DNA of 60,373 nt from Rhodopirellula sp. (GTDB taxonomy: Bacteria > Planctomycetota > Planctomycetia > Pirellulales > Pirellulaceae), in contig PAAT01000035.1 in assembly GCA_002698965.1 (NCBI GenBank), positions 1 to 60,373 of the forward strand. The letters run 5' to 3'. Position numbers and translations under genes: made by a program. Each line of letters opens with the position of its first letter. Positions within the stretch are counted from its first letter, which is position 1. The notes under the pieces were generated by a model. That model had not been told where the DNA came from. It saw only the letters and a list, made by a program, of their open reading frames with translations, and did not search any database. Positions 26,408 through 35,297 of the stretch are shown piece by piece.

Positions 26408-27405
26408 TACGCAGCAATCCTTACCCAGTTTGGAGTTTGACTACTATCTACCTCTTGCCAAATAGCTATGTCGCCAATACTTCCTGTCATACTTAATCCA
26501 GTTGGGAAAATATCAGCTCCAAAGTTTATTTGGATAAATCCGATATCTCCTGTTGCACTTACTCCCGTTGGGAATACGCCAACACCAACGCCTACACTAA
26601 CATTTCCTTCTGTAGTTGTCATTCCTAAATCGACACTACCTGCTACAGACACTGCCATACCCATGCCAGAGTGAGCACTACAATATATGTATAATGTTGA
26701 AGGTGTAGAATCTGTAATTGTTATGGTTGTAGAGCCTGTAGAACCAGGAGAACCAGAAATACTTACATTAGATGCATACTCCACCCCTCCACCATGTGTG
26801 CCATCTTGTGTTGTTGAAAATTTTAAAGGATGGCCACTATTTGAATTATTTGTTTGATCAAACACATAAGTAAACCCTACATGCAATGTAGTTGGCATTG
26901 ATAATGCACCATCAATATAATATTTGTTTCCTGAACCAGCGTTGCTAGAAACTTTAACTGAGAAATTTTGATTTTGTCTTGGCTTAGCAATAACACCAGT
27001 TTTTGCAGTTTCATCACCAAGCACAGCATTTATTGCAACTCCACTTGGGAATACATTTGGAGCTAATAATACTGATTCATTACCTAATGCAGATGTAGCT
27101 GCAATACTGTTACCTGTAACGAATATAGTTTCATTACCAACAGCTTGTACAGAATAAGGTCCAATTGTTTGGAATGCAGCTTGGACACCAGTAACGCCAA
27201 ATACACCGCCAAATTGAACAGCAGGACCTGTAAGATGTGTTTGTGCTTGAATGCCAGTAGGTAGTACAGTTACAAACTCACCAGCATGAACTGTTCCTAA
27301 AGTTGCTGTTAAAGAAAAACCAGTTACAGCAATAGTTTCGTTTTTTATAAACTCACCAGAGCCTGCGTATGTGTCTTCTGAATATGATGTGAATCCATAT
27401 GACAT
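26407..27405 (-). CDS. Repeat-built tail protein with cupredoxin-like domain
   Basis: 332 residues. Residues 25-135 and 260-312 consist of repeated units (NETIFVTGNSIAATSALGNE, FPTGVSATGDIGFIQINFG, FPTGLSMTGSIGDI). Between them, about 145-255, is a domain like blue-copper cupredoxins: KYYIDG, FTYVFDQTNNSNSGHPLKFS (His192), GTHGGG and LYIYCSAHSGMGM with Cys242, His245 and Met248 in the order of a type 1 copper site. Copper binding itself is not shown. It sits between the S74 fibre and the assembly chaperone, so it is probably an outer tail protein. Confidence 0.72.
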   Translation of the reverse strand: MSYGFTSYSEDTYAGSGEFIKNETIAVTGFSLTATLGTVHAGEFVTVLPTGIQAQTHLTGPAVQFGGVFGVTGVQAAFQTIGPYSVQAVGNETIFVTGNSIAATSALGNESVLLAPNVFPSGVAINAVLGDETAKTGVIAKPRQNQNFSVKVSSNAGSGNKYYIDGALSMPTTLHVGFTYVFDQTNNSNSGHPLKFSTTQDGTHGGGVEYASNVSISGSPGSTGSTTITITDSTPSTLYIYCSAHSGMGMAVSVAGSVDLGMTTTEGNVSVGVGVGVFPTGVSATGDIGFIQINFGADIFPTGLSMTGSIGDIAIWQEVDSSQTPNWVRIAA

Positions 27406-27438
27406 TGTCTAAATTACTCCTAATATAGACAATTTACA

Positions 27439-27627
27439 CTATTCTACTGTGTATTGTCCATTTTCGTCTTTTATTAATTTTTTGATTTGCTCTCCCAATG
27501 ATTTAGAATCTACTTCTAACAAAGCATCAATAAAATGACCTGATTTACTTTCTACGGAAAAACTAACTTCAAATTCATGTAAATGATTTCTACCATGAAT
27601 TTCGTCTAAATCTTTAAGTATTGACAT
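27439..27627 (-). CDS. Small acidic hypothetical protein
   Basis: 62 residues, charged, with a beta-like centre (HEFEVSFSVESKSGHF). It overlaps the assembly-chaperone-like gene by one base, in the fibre block. No family recognised. Confidence 0.55.
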   Translation of the reverse strand: MSILKDLDEIHGRNHLHEFEVSFSVESKSGHFIDALLEVDSKSLGEQIKKLIKDENGQYTVE

Positions 27628-28010
27628 TATCTATCAACTACACCTGATACAGGACAAGCAGGTATTACAATATCAGCAACATCTGCTTCAGATGTTGGTA
27701 AATCTCTTAACTCTTGTCTCCATGTAGTAACAGATGCTTGATCAGCAGAACTTAACGGAGAATCATTATTAATTGCCCAATCAGATTGTTGTAAAAGATA
27801 ATCTCTCTCACCTCTTATTCTTCCTAACTGAGCTTCATCCCAATTATCAATTTCATATTGTGCTGATGCTTTTGCATCATCCCATTCTGCATCAGTAAAA
27901 TCTCTTACAACTCTTTGTCCAAAAGTAGGTGAACTTTCGTCATTATCCCTAGTACTTATCTTAGGTCTAGTTGTAAAGACCGCGAAATCATCTTGTGTTG
28001 GTCTTGCCAT
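27627..28010 (-). CDS. Tail fibre/tail assembly chaperone-like protein
   Basis: 127 residues. The segment RIRGERDYLLQQSDWAINND, then VTTWRQELRDLP and a Pro-rich end, matches the Phage_tail_APC type of assembly chaperone (R-x2-RD-x-LL-x-DW ... YR-x-LRDIP). Such proteins assist fibre folding or attachment and are found next to fibre genes, as here. Confidence 0.72.
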   Translation of the reverse strand: MARPTQDDFAVFTTRPKISTRDNDESSPTFGQRVVRDFTDAEWDDAKASAQYEIDNWDEAQLGRIRGERDYLLQQSDWAINNDSPLSSADQASVTTWRQELRDLPTSEADVADIVIPACPVSGVVDR

Positions 28011-28062
28011 ATTTAATACTCCTTTTTAATTTTTTACATCAATTAATATATTTAATCAACTT

Positions 28063-29058
28063 TTAATCACTAATATCTGCATAGAACTCCATTGTTCCAC
28101 CAGATAAACCCCAATAACTTGCTTCAATTTGATTTGCACTGCCTGTACCATCATTAGCACTACTAAATTCATGAGGTAAAAAATACAACCTTACACCTTG
28201 TGCTGGAGCTGTATTTGACTCATACCAAGTTGATCCACTTTGTTCTAAAACATTTCTTGATCTAGTTACATAAACTTGTCCTGTATTAGAATTAGAATTG
28301 TCTTGAGTAGTAGCTTCAAAAGTCATATCCCATTGATTTTTGTAATTTTGAATTACAAGTTCCCCATTAAAATTTGCTCTAAAACCATTCATTCTTGAAT
28401 TATCAGTTCTAGTTACTTTATCAACACCTTGTCTAATTTGATTAGCAAAACCTGCATTTCCATTGTAAGCATAAAGATTTTGATTACTTCTAACAAAAAC
28501 ATAACCTACAGATGATCTTGGGTAATTAGTTGGATTTCCACCACTTCTACTATATGTGCCAGCATTACCAGAACTTGTTGTTGTGTAAGAATCATTCCAA
28601 GTTTGACCACCAGAGCTTGTGTATTGCCATGAATCTTGAGTTACATAATTATTATTACTGCTTAAAATAAGATTACTAGATGCATTTAAAGGTGCGGCAG
28701 AGGCAAATAATCTTATTTGACCTGAGAAAACTCCTGGATGATTAGCAGTAACTGACCATGTAAGATTTTTAAATTTAACTTTAAATCTAGTTATTTTGTA
28801 TGCTTTAGTTGTATCACCATCATCTGTAAATTTTGATGTAGGCACTACAAAATCAAATTTTTGTGCAGCATTTGGTGGTAAAGTATTAGTATAATCAAGA
28901 GAAGAAATAAATTGTTCGCCACCACTAGCAGCAGTTGCCCAGCTTAATTCTCCACTACCATTTGTTGTAAGGTGCTGACCATTTGATCCGTCTGTTGCGG
29001 GCCAGGTGTAAGTTTTAGCTACGGCATTTGAAGGGACTTGTATTTTCGTACTAGCCAT
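28063..29058 (-). CDS. Tail fibre / receptor-binding protein, paralogue 1
   Basis: 331 residues. N-terminus carries TYTWPATDGSNGQHLTTNGSGELSW-type units (first 20 of these only), the Gly-Asp-Ser repeat found in trimeric fibre shafts; the remaining 270 residues are Tyr/Asn/Ser-rich and beta-strand-like. It is the most divergent of four tandem copies (to 31998). Probable role: receptor binding. Confidence 0.7.
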   Translation of the reverse strand: MASTKIQVPSNAVAKTYTWPATDGSNGQHLTTNGSGELSWATAASGGEQFISSLDYTNTLPPNAAQKFDFVVPTSKFTDDGDTTKAYKITRFKVKFKNLTWSVTANHPGVFSGQIRLFASAAPLNASSNLILSSNNNYVTQDSWQYTSSGGQTWNDSYTTTSSGNAGTYSRSGGNPTNYPRSSVGYVFVRSNQNLYAYNGNAGFANQIRQGVDKVTRTDNSRMNGFRANFNGELVIQNYKNQWDMTFEATTQDNSNSNTGQVYVTRSRNVLEQSGSTWYESNTAPAQGVRLYFLPHEFSSANDGTGSANQIEASYWGLSGGTMEFYADISD

Positions 29059-29060
29059 TT

Positions 29061-30080
29061 TTAACTCACAACGCCGTCTTTAAACCAAGCCCATAAAGTA
29101 GCACATCCATCTACCCAATTAGTACTGTTGCCGTCTTCATTTTGTATTTGGAAACCCATTGTATGACCTGCTGTTGAATTATGAAAAGGAACTTGCACAG
29201 TATCAGCTGATCCTACATGAGCATTTGATCCCCAAACTTGTTCGTAGAACGATGTTCCCCAAGTACCAGATGAGTTATAATTACTACTCATAGCTGATGA
29301 TTTTATCCAAAATTGTGGAACAGCACTGTGATTAAACATATCAAAAGTTGCCATATATCCTAAACCAGACCAAGAATCATTGTTTGTAGTAAAAAGAGGA
29401 GGAGCATCACTATAACCATTTTGAACATTTCCATTGTTCATATTTAAAGCCAATCTACCTGCTGAAGTAAGTTGAAATGAATTTTTAGCAAGACTTGGAT
29501 TGCTAGTTTGGTTCCCAGAAACATCAAAAAATGAATTAAAACCATTTACACCGCCTCTGTTACCGCCGGTATCATATATTGATGTAGTTGATCCATTTTG
29601 TTGCATAAATTTAATAACAGGTTGCGTAGTATGACCTGTTCCACCTAAACCTCTCATACCCCAAAACTGTATACGAAAAGCCATTACATCTGATGCTGTA
29701 CTTGTCCAAGAAGTAGGAACTGTTAAAGTAAAGCTGTTAGCTGGTGTATCTGTAAGAGGAGAATATTTATCACAAAATCTAAATCCTTGATGAGTATTAT
29801 CTGGACTTGTTAAAGGTGAAGCAGGTGGTGTAGCAAAAGTTGTTGCACCACTGGTTCCGCTTGTTTGTAATTCTTGATTAGCTGATCCGTCAGTATTTGG
29901 TAGTGTGTAAGTTTTACTTGATCCATCAGCACTAGGAAAACTATCATTTGCGTCTTTAAAACCAAGATTAGCACTACCATCAGTTTTCATTATTTGATTA
30001 GCTGATCCGTCAGTGCTAGGTAATTTAAAGGATACCGCACTATTTTGAGACTGAACATTTTTTACTACTATTTTACCCAT
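29061..30080 (-). CDS. Tail fibre / receptor-binding protein, paralogue 2
   Basis: 339 residues. N-terminus MGKIVVKNVQ, then two shaft units (LPSTDGSANQIMKTDGSANL and SADGSSKTYTLPNTDGSANQ). The body starts around GFRFCDKY and contains TVPTSWTSTASDVMAFRI. It ends LWAWFKDGVVS, the C-terminus shared with paralogues 3 and 4. Two bases separate it from paralogue 1. Confidence 0.72.
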   Translation of the reverse strand: MGKIVVKNVQSQNSAVSFKLPSTDGSANQIMKTDGSANLGFKDANDSFPSADGSSKTYTLPNTDGSANQELQTSGTSGATTFATPPASPLTSPDNTHQGFRFCDKYSPLTDTPANSFTLTVPTSWTSTASDVMAFRIQFWGMRGLGGTGHTTQPVIKFMQQNGSTTSIYDTGGNRGGVNGFNSFFDVSGNQTSNPSLAKNSFQLTSAGRLALNMNNGNVQNGYSDAPPLFTTNNDSWSGLGYMATFDMFNHSAVPQFWIKSSAMSSNYNSSGTWGTSFYEQVWGSNAHVGSADTVQVPFHNSTAGHTMGFQIQNEDGNSTNWVDGCATLWAWFKDGVVS

Positions 30081-31042
30081 TATGTTACTACTCCATTTTT
30101 AAATACTGCATAAAGCTCTATAAAACCATCCATCATAGTAGCACTACTTGTAGATGTAATCTGAAAACCACCAATATTTGCATTATCATACATAGCACCA
30201 GTTGATGTAAACATTTCCCTCATAATAAATTGTGTCATTTGTGTTGAATTTGGATTTTCTTTTTGATAACACGACCAAAAATGACCCATTGGACCTACCT
30301 TACCATTGTAAAAATCATATTGAGCGTTCAATCCTTCAGCACCACTTGGATTTTGTGTAGTGTTATTTGCGTTGTTGTTCGCAAAACTATAAGTGCTTGG
30401 GTAATATCTGTTCATATCGTAGTTATACATAGGTCTCACTTCCATACTATTAGAATAACTCATATTACCTGCACCGCTTGTTGTACTTGTGCCACCACCA
30501 TGACTTCCTCTACGCCATTGATAACCAACATGAGCCTGATTGTTATCACTAAGAGTACTACCGCTTTGATTGGTAGCTCTTATTTTTAAAGAATTTGTAG
30601 AATACGAACTTAAAGGCCATCTTATTCCTTTTATTATAATTCTATAAGCCATTACATTTTCTAAATTACTTGTATAAGCAGTAGGCATAATAAGAGTTGC
30701 AGTGCCAGCACCACCTGAGGTTGCTACTTCAAATCTATCACACAATCTCCAACCTTCTTCACTTCCGTCTGGCGTTGTAAAGGGAGCCGCTGCTGATCTT
30801 AATGTTAAATTACCTGAACCATCAGTTTGAAATGATTTACCTGTTGTAATTGAATTTGGAAAATTCATTTTAACATTATTGCCTTGTTTAGGTGGAGGAT
30901 TGGCTGTTTTCCAAGCTAATGTTCCAGATGTATCTGTTGAATAAGCGTGTTGATTGTTAGTTCCATCAGCAGTAAACCATGTCAATGCTGGAGCTGAACC
31001 TCCTGTTGAATGCTGTAATTGATTTACGACAACTTTACTCAT
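30080..31042 (-). CDS. Tail fibre / receptor-binding protein, paralogue 3
   Basis: 320 residues. N-terminus MSKVVVNQLQ, shaft units around TADGTNNQHA and FQTDGSGNLT, body starting GWRLCDRF, core MPTAYTSNLENVMAYRI, end LYAVFKNGVVT. Start and end are conserved with paralogues 2 and 4 while the middle differs, as expected for adhesins under host-driven change. One-base overlaps with both neighbours. Confidence 0.72.
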   Translation of the reverse strand: MSKVVVNQLQHSTGGSAPALTWFTADGTNNQHAYSTDTSGTLAWKTANPPPKQGNNVKMNFPNSITTGKSFQTDGSGNLTLRSAAAPFTTPDGSEEGWRLCDRFEVATSGGAGTATLIMPTAYTSNLENVMAYRIIIKGIRWPLSSYSTNSLKIRATNQSGSTLSDNNQAHVGYQWRRGSHGGGTSTTSGAGNMSYSNSMEVRPMYNYDMNRYYPSTYSFANNNANNTTQNPSGAEGLNAQYDFYNGKVGPMGHFWSCYQKENPNSTQMTQFIMREMFTSTGAMYDNANIGGFQITSTSSATMMDGFIELYAVFKNGVVT

Positions 31043-31998
31043 TATATTACTCCATCTTTAAATACTGCATAAACTTGCCAAACACCTTGTACAAAATTAT
31101 TACCATTAGTAGATAGTTTCCACCCCATTGGATGATTAGTCACAGTCTGTCTTTCCTCATTTCTAGGAAAACCATAACTATTTGAAAATGTTGTAGGATC
31201 GGCAAGATTTGTTAAATTAAAACCGTAATCATTATTTACCATTCTATAACCTGCCCATCCATGCCATTGAGGTTTAGACACTCTATTATATACCCAAAAT
31301 TCAGCATATGTGCCTTCATTTCTCCAATAATTACTACCACCATTATTAGTTCTCCAATCCTGATTATAATTAGACCAATTTTGATATTTTACACCTATCA
31401 TCATCTGACCTGCTGTTGAACTCTGATTAAAGTAACCGCCCTGAGCACCAATACCAGTTTGATAACTAGCACCAGATTCTACTACACCTACTCTTACACT
31501 ACCGTTAGTAGATTGGTTTATTACATTTCCTGCTTGATCAGTAGCACTAAAAAAATACTCTGCTTGGCCACCAGTTCTAACGCCGTGCATATCAATCTTC
31601 CACCCAATTATATCGCTTGGTGTAGTTGTGTATTCAGTAGGACAAGTTATTGTATGAGAACTAAAACTACCGGCAGCAAATTCATCACCAGAATTTCCTA
31701 TTAATACCATTCCATCATTAGTTCCTCGAGCCATAGGATTTTGTCCAGCAGGTGCTGCATAACTTAACTGTGCATTACCATCTGTTTTTATAATTTGTCC
31801 TGAACTACCACTATTAGCTGGCATTGTATAAGTTTTAGAACTTCCGTCTGCACTTTTAATTTGAGTATTACCACCTGTCCATCCTAATGCACCTGATCCA
31901 TCTGTTTTTAAAAAGTCACCAGCAGCGGGTGCAGTAGTCGGTAAAGTAAATACTTGACCTCCATTGTATTGAACTTGATTTACTACTAATTTTGACAT
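31042..31998 (-). CDS. Tail fibre / receptor-binding protein, paralogue 4
   Basis: 318 residues. N-terminus MSKLVVNQVQ; shaft units LKTDGSGALGW and SADGSSKTYTMPANSG; core CPTEYTTTPSDIIGWKI; aromatic-rich middle; end VYAVFKDGVI. Promoter-proximal member of the four-gene tandem. Confidence 0.72.
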   Translation of the reverse strand: MSKLVVNQVQYNGGQVFTLPTTAPAAGDFLKTDGSGALGWTGGNTQIKSADGSSKTYTMPANSGSSGQIIKTDGNAQLSYAAPAGQNPMARGTNDGMVLIGNSGDEFAAGSFSSHTITCPTEYTTTPSDIIGWKIDMHGVRTGGQAEYFFSATDQAGNVINQSTNGSVRVGVVESGASYQTGIGAQGGYFNQSSTAGQMMIGVKYQNWSNYNQDWRTNNGGSNYWRNEGTYAEFWVYNRVSKPQWHGWAGYRMVNNDYGFNLTNLADPTTFSNSYGFPRNEERQTVTNHPMGWKLSTNGNNFVQGVWQVYAVFKDGVI

Positions 31999-32007
31999 TT
32001 TATACTC

Positions 32008-32685
32008 CTACGCTGAATTTAAAGTTAAACTGCTACCCATTTCTAATGTAGCGTGTTGTTCAGCATCAATAACCTCTAAATCATTAGGCACTACAACTGT
32101 GCCTACTATATTTAATTCACCTAATGTAACACTAGACCCTGACAAAGTTAAGTCTGCTTGAAATGGACAAATTTCATTAGTGTAAGCTGTTTCAGTAATT
32201 GTATATGTACCTCCGTCAAAAACATAAACTTGACCATTGCCTGATATTTCTGTTCCATTTTTACCTAACCAAATTGCACCTAATGTAAATCCACCTGTTG
32301 TTTCAGGTATAATTTTTTGAACACCTCGTATATTTCCAGATGCAGATGAAATATCTACAGCAGATAAAACTCCCGCTCTTTCAGCTGGCATTGTTACAAA
32401 AACTTCTTTTTCTCCGCTTCCAAAATTTACTAAATTATCAGAATTAGATGATTCATAAACAAAATCTCTTGAAAATGTTGTCCCTGATAAAGTATATGTT
32501 CCAATACCTGTTTCCCAAGTATTGTTAGTGGTATCTACTATAGCATATGGTGCTCTTGCTCCATCGCCAAGAGCAGAAAATGCTTGAAAACCAGGAGAGG
32601 CACCGCCAAGTGTTACTGTACCTGTACCCGTGGTCGTCGTAGTCTCTTTAACTCTATCACCTATTTCAAGACTAAAGTGTGGCAT
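32008..32685 (-). CDS. Conserved tail protein
   Basis: 225 residues. The opening LEIGDRVKETTTTTGTGTVT, then FQAFSALGDGARAPYAIVD, WETGIGTYTLSGTTFSRDFV and VFVTMPAERAG, is a familiar conserved block of phage tail proteins at the base of fibres. The C-terminal 80 residues differ and look like a beta-helix (GTVVVPNDLEVIDAEQHATL). Upstream of the fibre paralogues. Confidence 0.7.
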   Translation of the reverse strand: MPHFSLEIGDRVKETTTTTGTGTVTLGGASPGFQAFSALGDGARAPYAIVDTTNNTWETGIGTYTLSGTTFSRDFVYESSNSDNLVNFGSGEKEVFVTMPAERAGVLSAVDISSASGNIRGVQKIIPETTGGFTLGAIWLGKNGTEISGNGQVYVFDGGTYTITETAYTNEICPFQADLTLSGSSVTLGELNIVGTVVVPNDLEVIDAEQHATLEMGSSLTLNSA

Positions 32686-33135
32686 TTAAGCAATCCTGAT
32701 AATAGCATTACTTGAATCGGCAGTAGGGAATTGGATAGTGAAATCTCCAGAACTTGATGATTTATCAGAACCAAAATCAAGAACTGCAACTGCTTTATTA
32801 GATTGTGTTGAGTTATAAATTAAAGCACCTCTAGCTGTAATAGTAGAAGTACTCCAAGTTGTATCAGCAAAATCTGTAAAAGCTGTTGTTCCTGAAGAGG
32901 TTGGTGTCACATTTGTTAATGAATTTCCTCCAGCGTTATAAGCTGTGCCTGTTGTTTCATTAGTTGTTGCATACGCAGTAGTCGTAGCACCTAATGTAGC
33001 TGAGGAAGTATACAATGCAATTTTAAATGTTGCACCTGTTCCAGCTGATCCACCTCCTGATCCATTATAAAAGTTATGTACACCTTGTAAAAGTTCAGTC
33101 TTAAAACTTGTGCACATTGCTTGTGTTATAGCCAT
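32686..33135 (-). CDS. Conserved virion protein
   Basis: 149 residues. ITQAMCTSFKTELLQGVHNF at the N-terminus, TFKIALYTSSATL, ITARGALIYNST and a C-terminal FTIQFPTADSSNAIIRIA form a pattern common in tail regions of marine phages. Thr/Ser/Ala-rich and beta-strand-like. Exact role unknown. Confidence 0.7.
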   Translation of the reverse strand: MAITQAMCTSFKTELLQGVHNFYNGSGGGSAGTGATFKIALYTSSATLGATTTAYATTNETTGTAYNAGGNSLTNVTPTSSGTTAFTDFADTTWSTSTITARGALIYNSTQSNKAVAVLDFGSDKSSSSGDFTIQFPTADSSNAIIRIA

Positions 33136-33136
33136 A

Positions 33137-33427
33137 TTACATTCTCCTTATAATTTCAGCGAGGTCATCATGTCCCTGTTGGGACAATGTACCACAAATA
33201 GTCGTACGCTCAGATAATATAGCTTGTTTAATATAATATCTCAACACTTTGTGGACATTTTCTTTAAATGCTTCTGCCTGGTCTCGTATTGCAGGCGGAG
33301 CATCTTGGGAAACTGAGATAATGTGATTGGTTGCTCTATCAGCCCAATGATCACTATCTAGTCCCTTATTATCGGTTGTTACTACATTAACCGTTCCAGT
33401 TTTTATACCAATTTCTTCTGTAAACAT
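33137..33427 (-). CDS. Conserved small phage protein
   Basis: 96 residues. HWADRATNHIISVSQDAPPA, then a helical half (YYIKQAILSERTTICGTLSQ) ending DLAEIIRRM. I recognise the pattern from structural-gene blocks of other phages but not its role. One-base overlap with the upstream adaptor-like gene. Confidence 0.65.
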   Translation of the reverse strand: MFTEEIGIKTGTVNVVTTDNKGLDSDHWADRATNHIISVSQDAPPAIRDQAEAFKENVHKVLRYYIKQAILSERTTICGTLSQQGHDDLAEIIRRM

Positions 33428-34098
33428 TAAGTTACCTCTATTCTTAAACTATCAAAACGATATTCATCACGCCTATCTCTACCTTCAAATAGGTTTTTCT
33501 GTCTTGATATTTCCTCTGCGAACCTTTTTTCGTATTCTTGCTGTAAGGTAGGTTCTCCCTTCATAAAAATATATGCTTCAACTAATGTTCCATATAAAAG
33601 AGCATTTCTTGCATTTTCTGATAAATAAGTACCAGCTGTATTTACTGTTAAACTTGGAGGTCTATACAAATAATTTAATTCCATTGTGTAATCAACATCT
33701 GGAGTCGGTGATAATAAAAATGTATTATCTTCATTTTCTGTATTACTACCAGCATCAAATTCTGCATAATACTTTGGTCTTCCCATTAAATTTGTTTGTG
33801 TTGGATCATAATCATATGCTTGAATAAAAGACGGATGTTTTTTATCAAGATAATGATAATCACCATTTGCATCAATTACAGCTAATGAAAATGATGCCAA
33901 ATAATCTTCTGGGCCTTTTAAAAATCTATTACCAGATGTAGAAGTACCAGTAGATGTTTTTCTAAATACATTTATTTGCACAAGTTCTAATAATCTTTCT
34001 TCAGCATTTTTAATAAAATCATTTATTGTGCTTACAAAAACAGATTCATCGTTTTGCGTATAATTTTGTACTAATGTTTTTAATTCATCTAATGTCAT
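33427..34098 (-). CDS. Head-tail connector-type protein
   Basis: 223 residues. Helical N-terminus (VQNYTQNDESVFVSTINDFI, AEERLLELVQI), a beta-rich middle (YLASFSLAVIDANGDYHYL) and C-terminal helices (ALLYGTLVEAYIFMKGEPTL). This layout matches the phage adaptor proteins that follow gp4-like genes. It overlaps the zinc-ribbon gene by 4 bases. Confidence 0.62.
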   Translation of the reverse strand: MTLDELKTLVQNYTQNDESVFVSTINDFIKNAEERLLELVQINVFRKTSTGTSTSGNRFLKGPEDYLASFSLAVIDANGDYHYLDKKHPSFIQAYDYDPTQTNLMGRPKYYAEFDAGSNTENEDNTFLLSPTPDVDYTMELNYLYRPPSLTVNTAGTYLSENARNALLYGTLVEAYIFMKGEPTLQQEYEKRFAEEISRQKNLFEGRDRRDEYRFDSLRIEVT

Positions 34099-34430
34099 GT
34101 TATCACCACCGTGACTGTACCAACATTTGATTCCATTTGCGATACAGAAAATGCATAACCTATTGGATCAAGAGTTTTATCTGTAAAAGCATTTACTTTA
34201 GTAGTTTTTACTACACCCTCGCCCGCAGGCGTGTCTTTATCTGGTCTAGGTTCCCATAAGGCTTCTGGGTCTACTACATTAACTCGTAATTCTAGCTGCG
34301 GTTGTTTTGGTTCCCAACAACTAGGACATGTTTTTAATCCATTCCACTCTTTATGTAATTGTTTTAAGTAATAGCGTTGTCCACATCTATCACATTGACC
34401 AAGAGCATTTTTTCCAGCAGCATAAGCCAT
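34095..34430 (-). CDS. Zinc-ribbon connector-region protein
   Basis: 111 residues. CDRCGQRYYLKQLHKEWNG and TCPSCWEPKQPQ make a two-CxxC zinc ribbon (Cys13, Cys16, Cys35, Cys38), a family found between head-tail connector genes. The C-terminus ends NVGTVTVVIT, the same eight residues as the protein at 23033. Short overlaps with both neighbours. Confidence 0.72.
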   Translation of the reverse strand: MAYAAGKNALGQCDRCGQRYYLKQLHKEWNGLKTCPSCWEPKQPQLELRVNVVDPEALWEPRPDKDTPAGEGVVKTTKVNAFTDKTLDPIGYAFSVSQMESNVGTVTVVIT

Positions 34431-35113
34431 TATGTTAGTCTCCTATAACTACGCATAGAAGGTCGTATCTGATAACTTTCTCTTACTTCATCTTGTTCTG
34501 CTGCTCTTTTAAATTCTTCTTCGTAAACAGCTTTTAAAAGTTGTGTTCTTTCTGGTGCTCTTTTCATAGATAGATAATAAGCAAGACCACTAGCTAAACA
34601 TGGGTAAAATCTAAACGGAACTTGCATAGTGTTTGGACCATGATCAGCATCGTCAATTCTTTCTAAATAGTTATAAACAATTTTGTCACTGTTGTTATCT
34701 GATGTCGGCCATATTTTTATTTTTGGAGCAATTTGTTTATCTACAAAATATTGACTTGGTGTACTTTCATCAGTTTTATCTGGAATCTGTAAATATTCTT
34801 TACGACCAATTGACTGTATGATTGTATCTGTATCTTTTCCATTTACAACTTTACGACTTGCAACAGCCAATACATCAATTGCACCTTCTGGCAAATCATA
34901 AGTTGTTTGACCTTTTGTAAGTGTTTGAATTTTTTCTTTTACAGTCCATTGATTAAGACCTCTGTTAGCCCAATCAGCTAACATAAGATTTATACTTCTT
35001 TGAGCTGTTTTTAGATCATAGCCAGTTCGTAGTTGTAAGCCACATCTTTCAAATGCCTCTTCAACATATTCAGCAACATCTAATTCAAAATCCTTACTAT
35101 TACTAACTGCCAT
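34430..35113 (-). CDS. Head-tail adaptor (P22 gp4-like)
   Basis: 227 residues. Helical start (DVAEYVEEAFERCG), then TAQRSINLMLADWANRGLNQ, the strand pair GQTTYDLPEGAIDVLAVASR and C-terminal helices (FRFYPCLASGLAYYLSMKRA). This is the pattern of gp4-like tail accessory proteins that bind under the portal and allow tail attachment in short-tailed phages. Confidence 0.75.
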   Translation of the reverse strand: MAVSNSKDFELDVAEYVEEAFERCGLQLRTGYDLKTAQRSINLMLADWANRGLNQWTVKEKIQTLTKGQTTYDLPEGAIDVLAVASRKVVNGKDTDTIIQSIGRKEYLQIPDKTDESTPSQYFVDKQIAPKIKIWPTSDNNSDKIVYNYLERIDDADHGPNTMQVPFRFYPCLASGLAYYLSMKRAPERTQLLKAVYEEEFKRAAEQDEVRESYQIRPSMRSYRRLT

Positions 35114-35117
35114 TTCA

Positions 35118-35297
35118 TTATCCTATTTTAGTAAATTTTCTTTTACCGGGAGCTATTGCACCACATCCTATATTTCCAGACCTTGTGCCTGGTTGTATAG
35201 CTCGACCATTATAACTTACTAATCCACCTGTGTTAAATTTTTTTACTCTAGTTGAGTCTTGTATTTGTTTATTCATTTGAGAGCGTGATATAGGCAT
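35118..35297 (-). CDS. Small basic phage protein
   Basis: 59 residues: PISRSQMNKQI at the start, FNTGGLVSYNGRAIQPG in the middle and a GCGAIAPGKRKFTKIG end. Tiny Gly/Lys-rich proteins with this CGxIAxGKRK end recur next to connector genes in marine phages. It overlaps the upstream gene by one base and is 4 bases from the gp4-like gene. Confidence 0.6.
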   Translation of the reverse strand: MPISRSQMNKQIQDSTRVKKFNTGGLVSYNGRAIQPGTRSGNIGCGAIAPGKRKFTKIG

